Positions 53,459-61,696 of a stretch of DNA of 64,000 nt are shown one piece after another (within the stretch, counting starts at the first letter, position 1; each line of letters starts with the position of its first letter). Below the pieces are notes generated by a model, which saw nothing but the letters and a program-made list of their open reading frames with translations, was not told where the DNA came from and did no database searches. The stretch comes from Massilia atriviolacea. Lineage in GTDB: Bacteria > Pseudomonadota > Gammaproteobacteria > Burkholderiales > Burkholderiaceae_D. Position numbers and translations under genes: made by a program. Where the stretch lies: assembly GCF_003953935.1 (NCBI RefSeq), contig NZ_RXLQ01000001.1:470121-534120 (forward strand), in the 5' to 3' direction.

Positions 53459-55111
53459 TCAGCCCACCGGCAACTGGTGCGTCTTGAACTGTTCGCGCAG
53501 TTTGTTCTTTTGAATCTTGCCCGTCGCGCCCATCGGCAATGCATCGATGAACAGCACATCGTCGGGCATCCAGAACTTGGCGATCTTGCCTTCAAAAAAC
53601 GCCAGCATCTCCTCGCGCGTTACCGTCATGCCTGGACGTTTGACCACCAATAACAGCGGACGTTCATCCCATTTTGGATGCGCGATGCCGATACACGCCG
53701 CCTGCAGCACAGCCGGATGCGACATGGCAATGTTCTCGAGGTCGATGGTGCCGATCCACTCGCCGCCGGACTTGATCACATCCTTGCTGCGGTCGGTAAT
53801 CTGCAAGTACCCGTCGGCATCGATGGTGGCCACGTCGCCGGTCGGGAACCAGCCATCCTGGAGCACGTCGCCGCCCTCGTTCTTGAAGTAACTCTTGACG
53901 ATCCATGGCCCCTTGACCAGCAAATGGCCGTAAGTGCTGCCATCCCACGGCAACTCGGTGCCGTTGTCGTCGACGATCTTCATGTCCACGCCATAGATCG
54001 CGTGGCCCTGCTTCTGCAAGATCTTGCGCTGCGCATCTTTCGGCAGGGCCAGATGCTTGGTCTGCAAGCCGCCCGCCGTGCCCAAAGGCGACATTTCGGT
54101 CATGCCCCAGGCATGGACGACCTCGACGTTGAATTTGTCGATCAGGGTGTCCATCATCGCCGGCGGACAGGCCGAACCGCCGATCACCGTGCGGCGGAAG
54201 GTCGAAAACTGCAGCTGGTTCTGCAGCGCATAGTTGACCAGGCCCAGCCACACCGTCGGCACGCCGGCCGAAAACGTGACTTTTTCGGACTCGAACAGGT
54301 CGTACAGCGATTTGCCGTCCAGCGCCGCGCCCGGATAAACCATCTTCGCGCCGGACAGCAGCACCGAATACGGCAAGCCCCAGGCGTTGACGTGGAACAT
54401 CGGCACCACCGGCAGCACGGTATCGGCCGACGACACATTGAGCGCATTCGGCATCGCCGAACCGAAGGCGTGCAGCACCGTGGAGCGGTGCGAATACAGG
54501 GCGCCCTTGGGGTTGCCGGTGGTGCCCGAGGTGTAGCACAGCGAGGCGGCCGAATTCTCGTCGAACAGCGGCCAGACGTAGTCGGCCGAACTGCTGGAGA
54601 TCAGGTCTTCGTAGCACAGCAGGTGAGGAATTTTCGTCTCGGCCGGCATGTGTTCGCGGCCGGTCATCAGGATGAAACCCTTGACCGTCTTGCAGTGCGT
54701 GGCCACGGCCTCGATCAGCGGCAGGAAGGTCAGGTCGAAGAACAGGTACTGGTCTTCGGCGTGGTTGGCGATATAGGCGATCTGTTCCGGGTGCAGGCGC
54801 GGATTGATCGTATGCAGCACGGCGCCCGATCCGGACACGGCGTAGTACAGTTCCATGTGGCGGTAGCCATTCCAGGCCAGGGTGGCGACCCTGTCGCCGA
54901 GCTTGACGCCCAGGCCGGTCAGCGCATTGGCCATCTGGCGCGCGCGCTGGTGGCAGTCGCTGTACGTATAGCGGTGGAGATCGCCTTCGACCCGGCGTGA
55001 AACGATTTCGGTATGGCCGTAATGCCTGGCTGCGAATTCGATAATGGTAGAGATGAGCAAAGGCTGGTCCATCATTTGCCCCATCAGTGGGCTCATCGGG
55101 TAAGACGTCAT
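53459..55111 (-). CDS. Acyl-CoA ligase (3-methylthiopropionyl-CoA ligase/medium-chain type)
   Basis: The adenylate-forming enzyme has 550 residues from ATG 55111 (555 from 55126). It has the AMP-binding motif YTSGTTGNPKGALYSHRS, the GWFPTGDVATID segment and the C-terminal catalytic Lys in GKIQKNKLREQF. The N-terminal MGQMMDQPLLIS resembles DmdB-type 3-methylthiopropionyl-CoA ligases and related medium-chain ligases. It starts fatty or branched acid breakdown by CoA activation. A candidate operator lies upstream. Confidence 0.9.
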   Translation of the reverse strand: MTSYPMSPLMGQMMDQPLLISTIIEFAARHYGHTEIVSRRVEGDLHRYTYSDCHQRARQMANALTGLGVKLGDRVATLAWNGYRHMELYYAVSGSGAVLHTINPRLHPEQIAYIANHAEDQYLFFDLTFLPLIEAVATHCKTVKGFILMTGREHMPAETKIPHLLCYEDLISSSSADYVWPLFDENSAASLCYTSGTTGNPKGALYSHRSTVLHAFGSAMPNALNVSSADTVLPVVPMFHVNAWGLPYSVLLSGAKMVYPGAALDGKSLYDLFESEKVTFSAGVPTVWLGLVNYALQNQLQFSTFRRTVIGGSACPPAMMDTLIDKFNVEVVHAWGMTEMSPLGTAGGLQTKHLALPKDAQRKILQKQGHAIYGVDMKIVDDNGTELPWDGSTYGHLLVKGPWIVKSYFKNEGGDVLQDGWFPTGDVATIDADGYLQITDRSKDVIKSGGEWIGTIDLENIAMSHPAVLQAACIGIAHPKWDERPLLLVVKRPGMTVTREEMLAFFEGKIAKFWMPDDVLFIDALPMGATGKIQKNKLREQFKTHQLPVG

Positions 55112-55162
55112 CGATACTCCTGTCATCGCGTTGCGGCTGCGCCAAGTCAGCCGTGGACTTAG

Positions 55163-55183
55163 TTTCGTACGACCGTGCTAAAA
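55163..55183. promoter_or_regulatory. Candidate shared operator, acyl-CoA ligase gene (site C)
   Basis: On the minus strand it reads TTTTAGCACGGTCGTACGAA. It matches sites A and B in TAGNACGGTCGT and matches A over most of the 5' half. It lies 37-52 bp upstream of the ligase start, and at the 5' edge of the selO open frame on the other strand. Confidence 0.6.
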
Positions 55184-56806
55184 CAGTCAATCATTTTCGA
55201 TGGTGCAGCGCATCCAGACCGGATGGTCCAATGCACCACGCCTGTGCATCGCCCTTGCCGGTGCGTACGGCCCCGCCAAAACACGGGCGGTACGGTAGAA
55301 TCCCGCTATTATTTTCACCCCTTTACCGCGACTGGATCCGCCATTAACGTCGATGACTTGCCGCTGGACAATTCGTTCGCCGAATTGCCTCCCGCTTTCT
55401 ATACCCGCCTGATGCCGACGCCGCTGCCGGCGCCCTATTTCGTCGCCGCCAGCGCGCGCGCCGCCGCCCTGGTCGGGCTCGACCCTGCCCTGCTGGCGCG
55501 GGACGATTTCGTCGCCACCTTCGCCGGCAACCACGTGCTGGCACGCGCCAAGCCGCTGGCCGCCGTCTATTCGGGCCACCAGTTCGGTGTCTGGGCCGGC
55601 CAGCTCGGCGACGGCCGCGCCATCCTGCTCGGCCAGCTCGCCGGCCCGCACGGCCCGATGGAACTGCAACTCAAGGGCGCCGGCAAGACGCCCTACTCGC
55701 GCATGGGCGACGGCCGCGCCGTGCTGCGCTCGTCGATCCGCGAATTCCTGTGTTCCGAGGCCATGGCAGCGCTCGGCATCCCCACCACCCGCGCACTGAC
55801 CATGACCGGTTCCGACCAGGGCGTGCTGCGCGAGACGGTCGAAAGCGCTTCCGTGGTCACCCGCATGGCGCCCAGTTTCGTGCGCTTCGGCTCCTTCGAG
55901 CACTGGTCCTCGCGCGACAAGCCCGACGAACTGCGCATCCTGGCCGATTACGTCATCGCCACCTTCTACCCGGAACTCGCCGGCGCGCCGAATCCCTACC
56001 GCGCCTTGCTGGAAGAAGTCACGCGCCGCACCGCGCACATGATTGCGCACTGGCAAGCGGTCGGCTTCATGCATGGCGTGATGAACACAGACAATATGTC
56101 GATCCTCGGCCTGACCCTCGATTACGGCCCCTTCGGCTTCATGGATGCCTTCGATTCCGATCACATCTGCAACCACACCGACCAGCAGGGCCGCTATTCC
56201 TACGCCAACCAGCCGCAGGTCGGCCACTGGAACTGCTATGCGCTGGCGCAGGCCTTGCTGCCGCTGATCGGCAGCGTGGAGGAGGCGCAGGACGCGCTGG
56301 AAGTCTACCAGCCGGCCTTCGCCGGCAAGATCGACGAATTGCTGCGTGCCAAGCTGGGCCTGGCGACCGCGCAAGATGACGACGCGCAACTGTTCGACGC
56401 CATGTTCACCCTGATGGACGCCAGCCACGCCGACTTTACCCTGTTCTTCCGCCGGCTGGGCGCGCTGCGCCTGGACGCGCCGGAACACGACGCCCCGCTG
56501 CGCGACATGTTCGTCGCGCGCGAGGACTTCGACGCCTGGGCGCTGCGCTACCGCGCCCGCCTGCGCCTGGAAAACAGCGTCGACGCGGAACGCAAGCTTG
56601 CAATGGACCGTGTCAACCCAAAGTATGTATTGCGCAATCACCTGGCCCAGGTAGCCATCGAGAAAGCGCAAGCCAGGGATTTCTCCGAAGTCGCGCGCCT
56701 GCTGGCCGTGCTGGAGCATCCATTCGACGAGCAACCCCACAACGAGCACTATGCCGCCTTGCCGCCCGATTGGGCGAGCCACCTGGCAGTGAGCTGTTCT
56801 TCCTGA
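55175..56806 (+). CDS. selO: Protein adenylyltransferase SelO (YdiU)
   Basis: The open frame covers 543 codons. Similarity begins near codon 60 ([18 protein letters not shown]), and no ATG or GTG lies just before it, so the start is uncertain: ATG 55223 or a non-standard codon about 55340-55364. It contains [39 protein letters not shown] and [24 protein letters not shown], the pseudokinase/AMPylase core. The C-terminal end has a Cys (VSCSS) as in E. coli. SelO AMPylates redox-related proteins. msrB follows after 11 bp. Confidence 0.92.
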   Translation: MLKQSIIFDGAAHPDRMVQCTTPVHRPCRCVRPRQNTGGTVESRYYFHPFTATGSAINVDDLPLDNSFAELPPAFYTRLMPTPLPAPYFVAASARAAALVGLDPALLARDDFVATFAGNHVLARAKPLAAVYSGHQFGVWAGQLGDGRAILLGQLAGPHGPMELQLKGAGKTPYSRMGDGRAVLRSSIREFLCSEAMAALGIPTTRALTMTGSDQGVLRETVESASVVTRMAPSFVRFGSFEHWSSRDKPDELRILADYVIATFYPELAGAPNPYRALLEEVTRRTAHMIAHWQAVGFMHGVMNTDNMSILGLTLDYGPFGFMDAFDSDHICNHTDQQGRYSYANQPQVGHWNCYALAQALLPLIGSVEEAQDALEVYQPAFAGKIDELLRAKLGLATAQDDDAQLFDAMFTLMDASHADFTLFFRRLGALRLDAPEHDAPLRDMFVAREDFDAWALRYRARLRLENSVDAERKLAMDRVNPKYVLRNHLAQVAIEKAQARDFSEVARLLAVLEHPFDEQPHNEHYAALPPDWASHLAVSCSS

Positions 56807-56817
56807 AAGAGTCCACC

Positions 56818-57213
56818 ATGTCCGACAAAGTCACCAAAACCGACGCCGAATGGCGTGCCATGCTCGATCCCATGGAATACGAGGTCACGCGCCACGCCGC
56901 CACCGAACGCGCCTTCACCGGCAAGTTCTGGGACCACCACGAACACGGCATCTACACCTGCGTGTGCTGCGAGACGCCGCTGTTCGCCTCCGACGCCAAG
57001 TTCGATTCCGGCTGCGGCTGGCCAAGCTACTTCAAGGCGCTCGATCCTGCCAATGTGATCGAAAAAACCGACCGCACGCATGGTATGCTGCGCACCGAGA
57101 TTATCTGCGCGGTCTGCGACGCGCATCTCGGCCACGTGTTTCCGGACGGCCCGCCGCCGACCGGACTGCGTTATTGCATTAATTCCGCATCCTTGCGCTT
57201 CGACCCAACCTGA
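56818..57213 (+). CDS. msrB: Peptide-methionine (R)-S-oxide reductase
   Basis: The start at 56818 (AAAGAG upstream) gives 131 residues; the longer frame overlaps selO. Two zinc CxxC pairs occur in CVCCETP and CAVCDAH, and the catalytic Cys lies in [10 protein letters not shown] near the end. It reduces methionine-R-sulfoxide in proteins. It is in the selO-msrB-yciB-bolA arrangement. Confidence 0.95.
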   Translation: MSDKVTKTDAEWRAMLDPMEYEVTRHAATERAFTGKFWDHHEHGIYTCVCCETPLFASDAKFDSGCGWPSYFKALDPANVIEKTDRTHGMLRTEIICAVCDAHLGHVFPDGPPPTGLRYCINSASLRFDPT

Positions 57214-57228
57214 TCCACGAATAATAAA

Positions 57229-57864
57229 ATGAAATTTCTGTTCGACTTTTTCCCCATCCTGCTGTTCTTCGGCGTCTTCAAGGTCGCCGAGATGTACGAG
57301 CAGACCTCGTTCGCCATCGCCACCAAGTTCTTGAGCGGACTCGTCTCGGGTGGGAACATCAAGCCGGACCAGGCGCCGATCATGATCGCCACGGTGGTGG
57401 CGATCATCGCCACCACCTTCCAGCTGGTCTACCTCAAGCTGCGCGGCCGCAAGATCGACGCCATGCTGTGGGTCTCCTTTCTCATCATCACGGTGTTCGG
57501 CAGCATGACCATCTATTTCCACGACGATATTTTCATCAAATGGAAACCGACCATCATCTACTGGATCTTCGCGCTGGTGCTGGGCGTGACGCAGTTTGGC
57601 TTCGGCAAGAACCTGATGCGCCAGGCGATGGAAGCGCAGATCAAGCTGCCCGAGCCGGTATGGAAGAACGTCGGCCTGTCGTGGATGATCTTCTTTTTCG
57701 CGCTCGGCGTGATCAACCTGCTGGCCGCGTTTGTGATTTTCAAGGGCAACACCAGCGCCTGGGTCAGCTTCAAGCTGTTCGGCATCAACGGCCTGCTGTT
57801 CGGCTTCATCATCGTGCAGACGCTGATGTTGTCGAAGTACATTGAAGAGGAAGAAAAAGCATGA
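57229..57864 (+). CDS. yciB: Inner membrane septation protein A
   Basis: The 211-residue protein has the five-helix YciB/IspZ pattern starting MKFLFDFFPILLFFG and containing PTIIYWIFALVLGV and GLSWMIFFFALG. It acts at the cell envelope and is needed for normal division. It overlaps the bolA start as ATGA. Confidence 0.93.
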   Translation: MKFLFDFFPILLFFGVFKVAEMYEQTSFAIATKFLSGLVSGGNIKPDQAPIMIATVVAIIATTFQLVYLKLRGRKIDAMLWVSFLIITVFGSMTIYFHDDIFIKWKPTIIYWIFALVLGVTQFGFGKNLMRQAMEAQIKLPEPVWKNVGLSWMIFFFALGVINLLAAFVIFKGNTSAWVSFKLFGINGLLFGFIIVQTLMLSKYIEEEEKA

Positions 57865-58136
57865 GTCACGCCAGCCGCGCAGAGCGCATCAACGCCCTCC
57901 TTTCCGCCGCGCTGGCGCCCAGCGTGCTCGAGCTGACAGACGAATCGGCCCTGCACGCAGGCCACGCCGGGGCCGCTTCCGGAGGCAGCCACTTCCGCCT
58001 CAGGATCGTCTCCGAGCGATTCGAGGGGCTCAGGCTCGTCATGCGACATCGACTCGTGTATGATTCCGTGCACGATATGATGCACAATGAGATACACGCA
58101 CTGGCCATCACCGCGCTGGCGCCGTCCGAGCTGTGA
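57861..58136 (+). CDS. BolA-family protein
   Basis: This 91-residue protein has the BolA fold with GSHFRLRIVSERFEGLRLVMRHRLVYDSV, in part, the invariant RH at the loop and a C-terminal HALAITALAPSEL. BolA proteins act in iron-sulfur and stress regulation. It is coupled to yciB by ATGA. Confidence 0.93.
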   Translation: MSHASRAERINALLSAALAPSVLELTDESALHAGHAGAASGGSHFRLRIVSERFEGLRLVMRHRLVYDSVHDMMHNEIHALAITALAPSEL

Positions 58137-58245
58137 ACCGTGCGCTTTCAGAGCGCCTTAAGAAATCTGTCCGACAATTGAACGTAAAGTACAAAAACTA
58201 ATCTAATCTTTGTCCAAGTAACTATCCCCCGAACAGGAACGAATA

Positions 58246-59025
58246 ATGACCTTTAAGCCAGCCCGCTTGCTGTTAGCACTGATCGCCGTTGCCGCCATGC
58301 CTGCCTTCGCGCAGAACGTTGCAGTTGTCAACGGCAAGCCCATTCCTTCGGCCCGCGTCGAAGCAGTCGTCAAGCAAGTTGTCGCCCAAGGCCAGCAGCC
58401 GGATTCTCCAGAGCTGCGCGAGATGGTCAAGAAAGACCTGATCGCCCGCGAAGTCATGATGCAGGAAGCCGTCAAGAAGGGTTTCGAGAAGGACGCCACC
58501 GTCAAGCAGCAGCTCGAAAGCGCGCGCCAGACCATCGTCATCAACGCCCTGGTACGTGACTTCGTGAGCAAGAACGCCATCAGCGATGCCGACATCAAGG
58601 CCGAATACGACCGCTACAAGGCCCAGGCCGGCGACAAGGAATACCATGTGCGCCATATCCTGGCCGAGACCGAAGCCGACGCCAAGGCCATCATCGCCAA
58701 GCTGAAGGGCGGCGCCAAGTTCGAAGAGCTGGCCAAGACCTCCAAGGACACCGGCACCGCCAACAATGGCGGCGACCTCGACTGGGCACTGCCGTCGTCG
58801 TTCCCGAAACCGTTCAGCGACGCCTTCGTCAGCCTGCAAAAAGGCGCAGTAGGCGAGAACCCGGTGCAAACGCCAGCCGGCTTCCACGTCGTCAAGCTCG
58901 ACGACACCCGCGCGGCAAAACTGCCTGCGTTCGAGGAAGTCAAACCGCAGATCGCCGAGTCGCTGCAGCAGAAGAAGCTGCAAGCCTACCAGGAAGACAT
59001 GGTCAAGAAAGCGTCGATCAAATAA
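58246..59025 (+). CDS. Periplasmic parvulin-type peptidyl-prolyl isomerase, first copy
   Basis: The 259-residue protein has a signal peptide ending AMPAFAQ and then an N-terminal SurA-like helical region. A parvulin domain follows near residues 130-225, including YHVRHILAETEADAKA, NNGGDLDW and AGFHVVKLDD. It folds exported proteins. A strong AT-rich spacer (58137-58245) precedes it and probably holds its own promoter. Confidence 0.93.
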   Translation: MTFKPARLLLALIAVAAMPAFAQNVAVVNGKPIPSARVEAVVKQVVAQGQQPDSPELREMVKKDLIAREVMMQEAVKKGFEKDATVKQQLESARQTIVINALVRDFVSKNAISDADIKAEYDRYKAQAGDKEYHVRHILAETEADAKAIIAKLKGGAKFEELAKTSKDTGTANNGGDLDWALPSSFPKPFSDAFVSLQKGAVGENPVQTPAGFHVVKLDDTRAAKLPAFEEVKPQIAESLQQKKLQAYQEDMVKKASIK

Positions 59026-59127
59026 GATCGGAGACCCGGCGCACGCGTGCGCCGCGGCTCGCTGGACCGATTGGCGGTATGATCCCGTCCAGCCGCCTAC
59101 TTTCGTATTTTTAAAGGATCCAAAATA

Positions 59128-59907
59128 ATGATGTTGAAGCCTGCCCGCCTGTCGTTGGCGTTGATCGCGCTGGTCGCCGTGCCTGCGTTCGCGCAAAATA
59201 TTGCTACCGTCAACGGTAAAGGCATTCCTGCCGCCAAGGTAGACCAAGTCGTCAAGCAAGTCGTTGCCCAAGGCAAGCAAACCGATTCCCCGCAACTGCG
59301 CGAAGCGATCAAGAAAGACCTGATCGGCCGCGAAGTGATGATCCAGGAAGCCGACAAGCAAGGCTTCGGCATCCGTCCTGAAGTCAAGTCGGCGCTGGAA
59401 AACGCGCGCCAGAGCATCATCATCAACGCGATGCTGGCCGACTACGTCAAGAAGAACCCGGTCAAGGATGCCGACATCAAGGCCGAGTACGACAAGTTCA
59501 AGGCCACGATGGGCGACAAGGAATACCACGCCAAGCACATCCTGGTGCCGACCGAAGAAGAAGCCAAGGCCCTGATCGCCAAGTTGAAGACCGGCAGCAA
59601 GTTCGAAGACCTGGCCAAGGCCTCGTCGAAAGACGGTTCGGCTGCCAACGGCGGCGACCTGGATTGGGCCAGCCCAGCGTCCTACGTGCCCGAGTTCTCG
59701 AAAGCCATGGTCGCCCTGCAAAAAGGCGCCATCACCGATACCCCGGTCAAGTCGCAGTTCGGCTACCACGTCATCAAGCTGGAAGACACGCGCGCCGCGA
59801 AGATCCCGCCGATGGAAGAAGTCAAACAGCAGATCGGCGAACAGCTGCAACAGCGCAAGCTGCAAGCGTTCCGCGAAGAGCTGATGAAGAAAGCGACGAT
59901 CAAGTAA
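59128..59907 (+). CDS. Periplasmic parvulin-type peptidyl-prolyl isomerase, second copy
   Basis: This is a tandem paralogue of the preceding gene: 259 residues, the same layout and signal peptide (VAVPAFAQ), and the domain motifs YHAKHILVPTEEEAKA, ANGGDLDW and FGYHVIKLED. A double ATG begins the frame. The spacer of 102 bp between the copies contains no gene. A terminator follows 21 bp after the stop. Confidence 0.93.
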   Translation: MMLKPARLSLALIALVAVPAFAQNIATVNGKGIPAAKVDQVVKQVVAQGKQTDSPQLREAIKKDLIGREVMIQEADKQGFGIRPEVKSALENARQSIIINAMLADYVKKNPVKDADIKAEYDKFKATMGDKEYHAKHILVPTEEEAKALIAKLKTGSKFEDLAKASSKDGSAANGGDLDWASPASYVPEFSKAMVALQKGAITDTPVKSQFGYHVIKLEDTRAAKIPPMEEVKQQIGEQLQQRKLQAFREELMKKATIK

Positions 59908-59928
59908 GAGCTGGTCGTTCGCCGAAAG

Positions 59929-59955
59929 AAGCGCATCCGAGGATGCGCTTTTTTT
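59929..59955. terminator. Rho-independent terminator
   Basis: AAGCGCATC pairs with GATGCGCTT with a short CGAG loop and is followed by seven T in total on the plus strand. It separates the parvulin and the convergent monooxygenase gene. Confidence 0.9.
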
Positions 59956-59964
59956 ACGTCCGTA

Positions 59965-60309
59965 CTAGCCGTGCGCGGCGCGCGAATCGGCAGGCGCTTC
60001 GGCGCGCTCCTGCATGCCGTAGTCGCGCAGCACGGCCGCCACCCGCAAACGGTAATCGGCGAAGATGAAGGCGCGCCCCTGCGCCTGGGTTTCGCGATGC
60101 ATGCCCTGATTGCGCCATGCGCGCACGGCCTCCTCGTCGCGCCAGAACGAGAGCGACAGGATCTTGCCGGGATTGGACAGGCTCTGGAAGCGTTCGATCG
60201 ATACGAAGCCGTCCATCCGTTCCAGGTGCGGCTTGAGGGCCGCCGCGGCATCCAGGTAGGCCTGGCGCTCGGCCTCGTGCGGGACGACTTCGAAGATCAC
60301 GGCGATCAT
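59965..60309 (-). CDS. Antibiotic biosynthesis monooxygenase (ABM) domain protein
   Basis: The 114-residue protein shows the ABM pattern [20 protein letters not shown] with [25 protein letters not shown] proteins are small dimeric barrels that act as cofactor-free oxygenases or heme-related enzymes. It overlaps the next upstream gene by 4 bp (60306-60309), so the two are translated together. Confidence 0.85.
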   Translation of the reverse strand: MIAVIFEVVPHEAERQAYLDAAAALKPHLERMDGFVSIERFQSLSNPGKILSLSFWRDEEAVRAWRNQGMHRETQAQGRAFIFADYRLRVAAVLRDYGMQERAEAPADSRAAHG

Positions 60310-60635
60310 TGGGCGGGCCGCTGGAAGGCGCCGTCGACCACCTCGGTGAAGGTGCGTTCTTCGCGCACGATGAAGCGCTTTTCCTGCGCCATGGCGAAGT
60401 TGGCGCGGCTTTCGGGGTCGGTGCGCAGGCGCGCGCGATAGGCTTCGTAGGCGGCCAGGCTGTCGAAGCCGACCAGGCCCCAGGCTTCGTAGTTGGTGCC
60501 CTCGAGCGGCAGGAAGTAGCCGATCAGGTTGCCGCCGCAGCGCGGGATAATGCGGCCCCAGTTCTCGGCGTATGCGCGGAAGGCGTCGCGCTGGAAGGGA
60601 TCGATTTCGTAACGGATGAAGCAGGCGATGGTCAT
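60306..60635 (-). CDS. NIPSNAP-family protein
   Basis: The 109-residue protein begins [32 protein letters not shown] and contains [21 protein letters not shown], in part, matching NIPSNAP-type dimeric alpha-beta barrels. It is co-translated with the ABM protein, also of this fold class, so a heterodimer is possible. Its reaction is unknown. Confidence 0.85.
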   Translation of the reverse strand: MTIACFIRYEIDPFQRDAFRAYAENWGRIIPRCGGNLIGYFLPLEGTNYEAWGLVGFDSLAAYEAYRARLRTDPESRANFAMAQEKRFIVREERTFTEVVDGAFQRPAQ

Positions 60636-60719
60636 GGTGGTCCTCTGTTGGGTAAGGACCTGACTATACCGCCGCCTGGCTGGCGAATGGTTCGGCGTGG
60701 AGCGAACTGTCGGCAGGTA

Positions 60720-61160
60720 TTACAGCGCTTCGTCCCAGAGGGTGACGTCGCGGGCGATGAAGGCGACGGCGCTGCCCGGGTCCGGCCAGATGCCGCCCAT
60801 TTCTTCCTCGGACAGGCAGAAGCACGCTTCGCCGGCCATGATGAAGGCGTAGCCCTGCGCGCCCGGTTCGCCCGACTGGCTTTCGACGGTACCGACGACC
60901 TTGAACGATCCGGGTTCGTCCAGCGCTTCCACGGAGTTCATTTCGGGGTGGTCGATCACGCTGAACTGCGTAACGGAACCCTGGGTGATCTCCACGCTTA
61001 TCTCGATGCCGGCGCAGTCTTCGGCGTTGTCGAGCGCCGGAACCAGGCGCGCGACGCCACTGAAGGCAGCGCTGCGAAAGCGAACCACGAAGCTCGGTTG
61101 CGGGGTATAACCGATCAGGCGCATGGATGCGCTATCGATTTCTTCAATTGTAATTCTCAT
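60720..61160 (-). CDS. Hypothetical protein
   Basis: The start at 61160 has a GGAG ribosome site 10 bases upstream and gives 146 residues. It opens MRITIEEIDSASMRLIGY and is acidic, with no signal peptide or known motif. An in-frame extension to an ATG at 61328 adds 56 residues made of eight repeated heptads coded by the 21-bp repeat array; this could be translated as an N-terminal tail, but the internal ribosome site makes 61160 more likely. Confidence 0.6.
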   Translation of the reverse strand: MRITIEEIDSASMRLIGYTPQPSFVVRFRSAAFSGVARLVPALDNAEDCAGIEISVEITQGSVTQFSVIDHPEMNSVEALDEPGSFKVVGTVESQSGEPGAQGYAFIMAGEACFCLSEEEMGGIWPDPGSAVAFIARDVTLWDEAL

Positions 61161-61194
61161 CGCGGATGCTCCACTTAAAGGACTGTTCGGCCAG

Positions 61195-61335
61195 ATGCTC
61201 ACCGAGTGTGTCCAGATGCCCATCGACTTTGCCTTGATGCCCACCGACTTTGCCCGGATGCCCACCGACTCTGCCTGGATGCCCACCGACTCTGCCTGGA
61301 TGCCCACCGACTCTGCCTGGATGCCCACCGACTCT
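61195..61335. repeat. 21-bp tandem repeat (minisatellite)
   Basis: Six full units and a partial unit of a 21-bp sequence starting ATGCCCACCGACTCTGCC run head to tail. The purL-side units (61258-61320) are identical; the hypothetical-gene side is degenerate. Since 21 is a multiple of 3, it stays open in all frames; the minus strand encodes the heptad GIQAESV and the plus strand MPTDSAW. Confidence 0.9.
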
Positions 61336-61354
61336 ATCGAATTACGTTAACCGA

Positions 61355-61445
61355 AAAACCGTCTTTCCCGCGCAGGCGGGAATCCAAGGCACCGTCGCTT
61401 AGCGTAGAGGCCTTGGATTCCCGCCTGCGCGGGAATGACGGTTTT
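61355..61445. repeat. REP-like inverted repeat, long arms
   Basis: Two arms of about 36 bp are inverted around about 19 bp: AAAACCGTC..., TTCCCGCGCAGGCGGGAA, then CCAAGGC, and the complement. It shares the core and the CTTGG flank with the element at 48123-48199. Confidence 0.88.
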
Positions 61446-61461
61446 CAGGTTGGCGGCTTAC

Positions 61462-61664
61462 GTTCAGCGTTCAGCGGTCTGCTGTTTGCGTTCTGCTGTC
61501 TGCGTTCTGCGTTCTGCTGTCTGCGTTCTGCTGTCTGCGTTCTGCGTTCTGCGTTCAGCGTTCAGCGTTCAGCGGTCTGCGTTCTGCTGTCTGCTGTCTG
61601 CATTCTGCATTCTGCGTTCTGCATTCTGCATTCTGCATTCTGCATCCAGCCGTCTGCATTCTGC
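61462..61664. repeat. 7-bp tandem repeat array, 29 units
   Basis: Twenty-nine consecutive 7-bp units fit NTTCTGC or close forms (GTTCTGC, TGTCTGC, ATTCTGC, GTTCAGC) with no break in register over 203 bp. The G-starting units dominate the left part and the A-starting units the right part. It ends 32 bp before the purL stop. Confidence 0.9.
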
Positions 61665-61696
61665 GCTTTTGCCTTCTACGTTCAGCTTAGCTTAGT

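Larger units (their letters stand above)
61161..61696. other. 536-bp repeat-dense spacer between hypothetical gene and purL
   Basis: No supported gene is present. The spacer is filled by three repeat types: a 21-bp tandem array, a REP-like inverted repeat and a 7-bp tandem array. Open frames read through the repeats only as a result of their period. Confidence 0.75.

Noticed and set aside
61195-61664. Possible CRISPR array
   Set aside because: Repeats are contiguous with no unique spacers, the units are 21 and 7 bp, and no cas gene is near.
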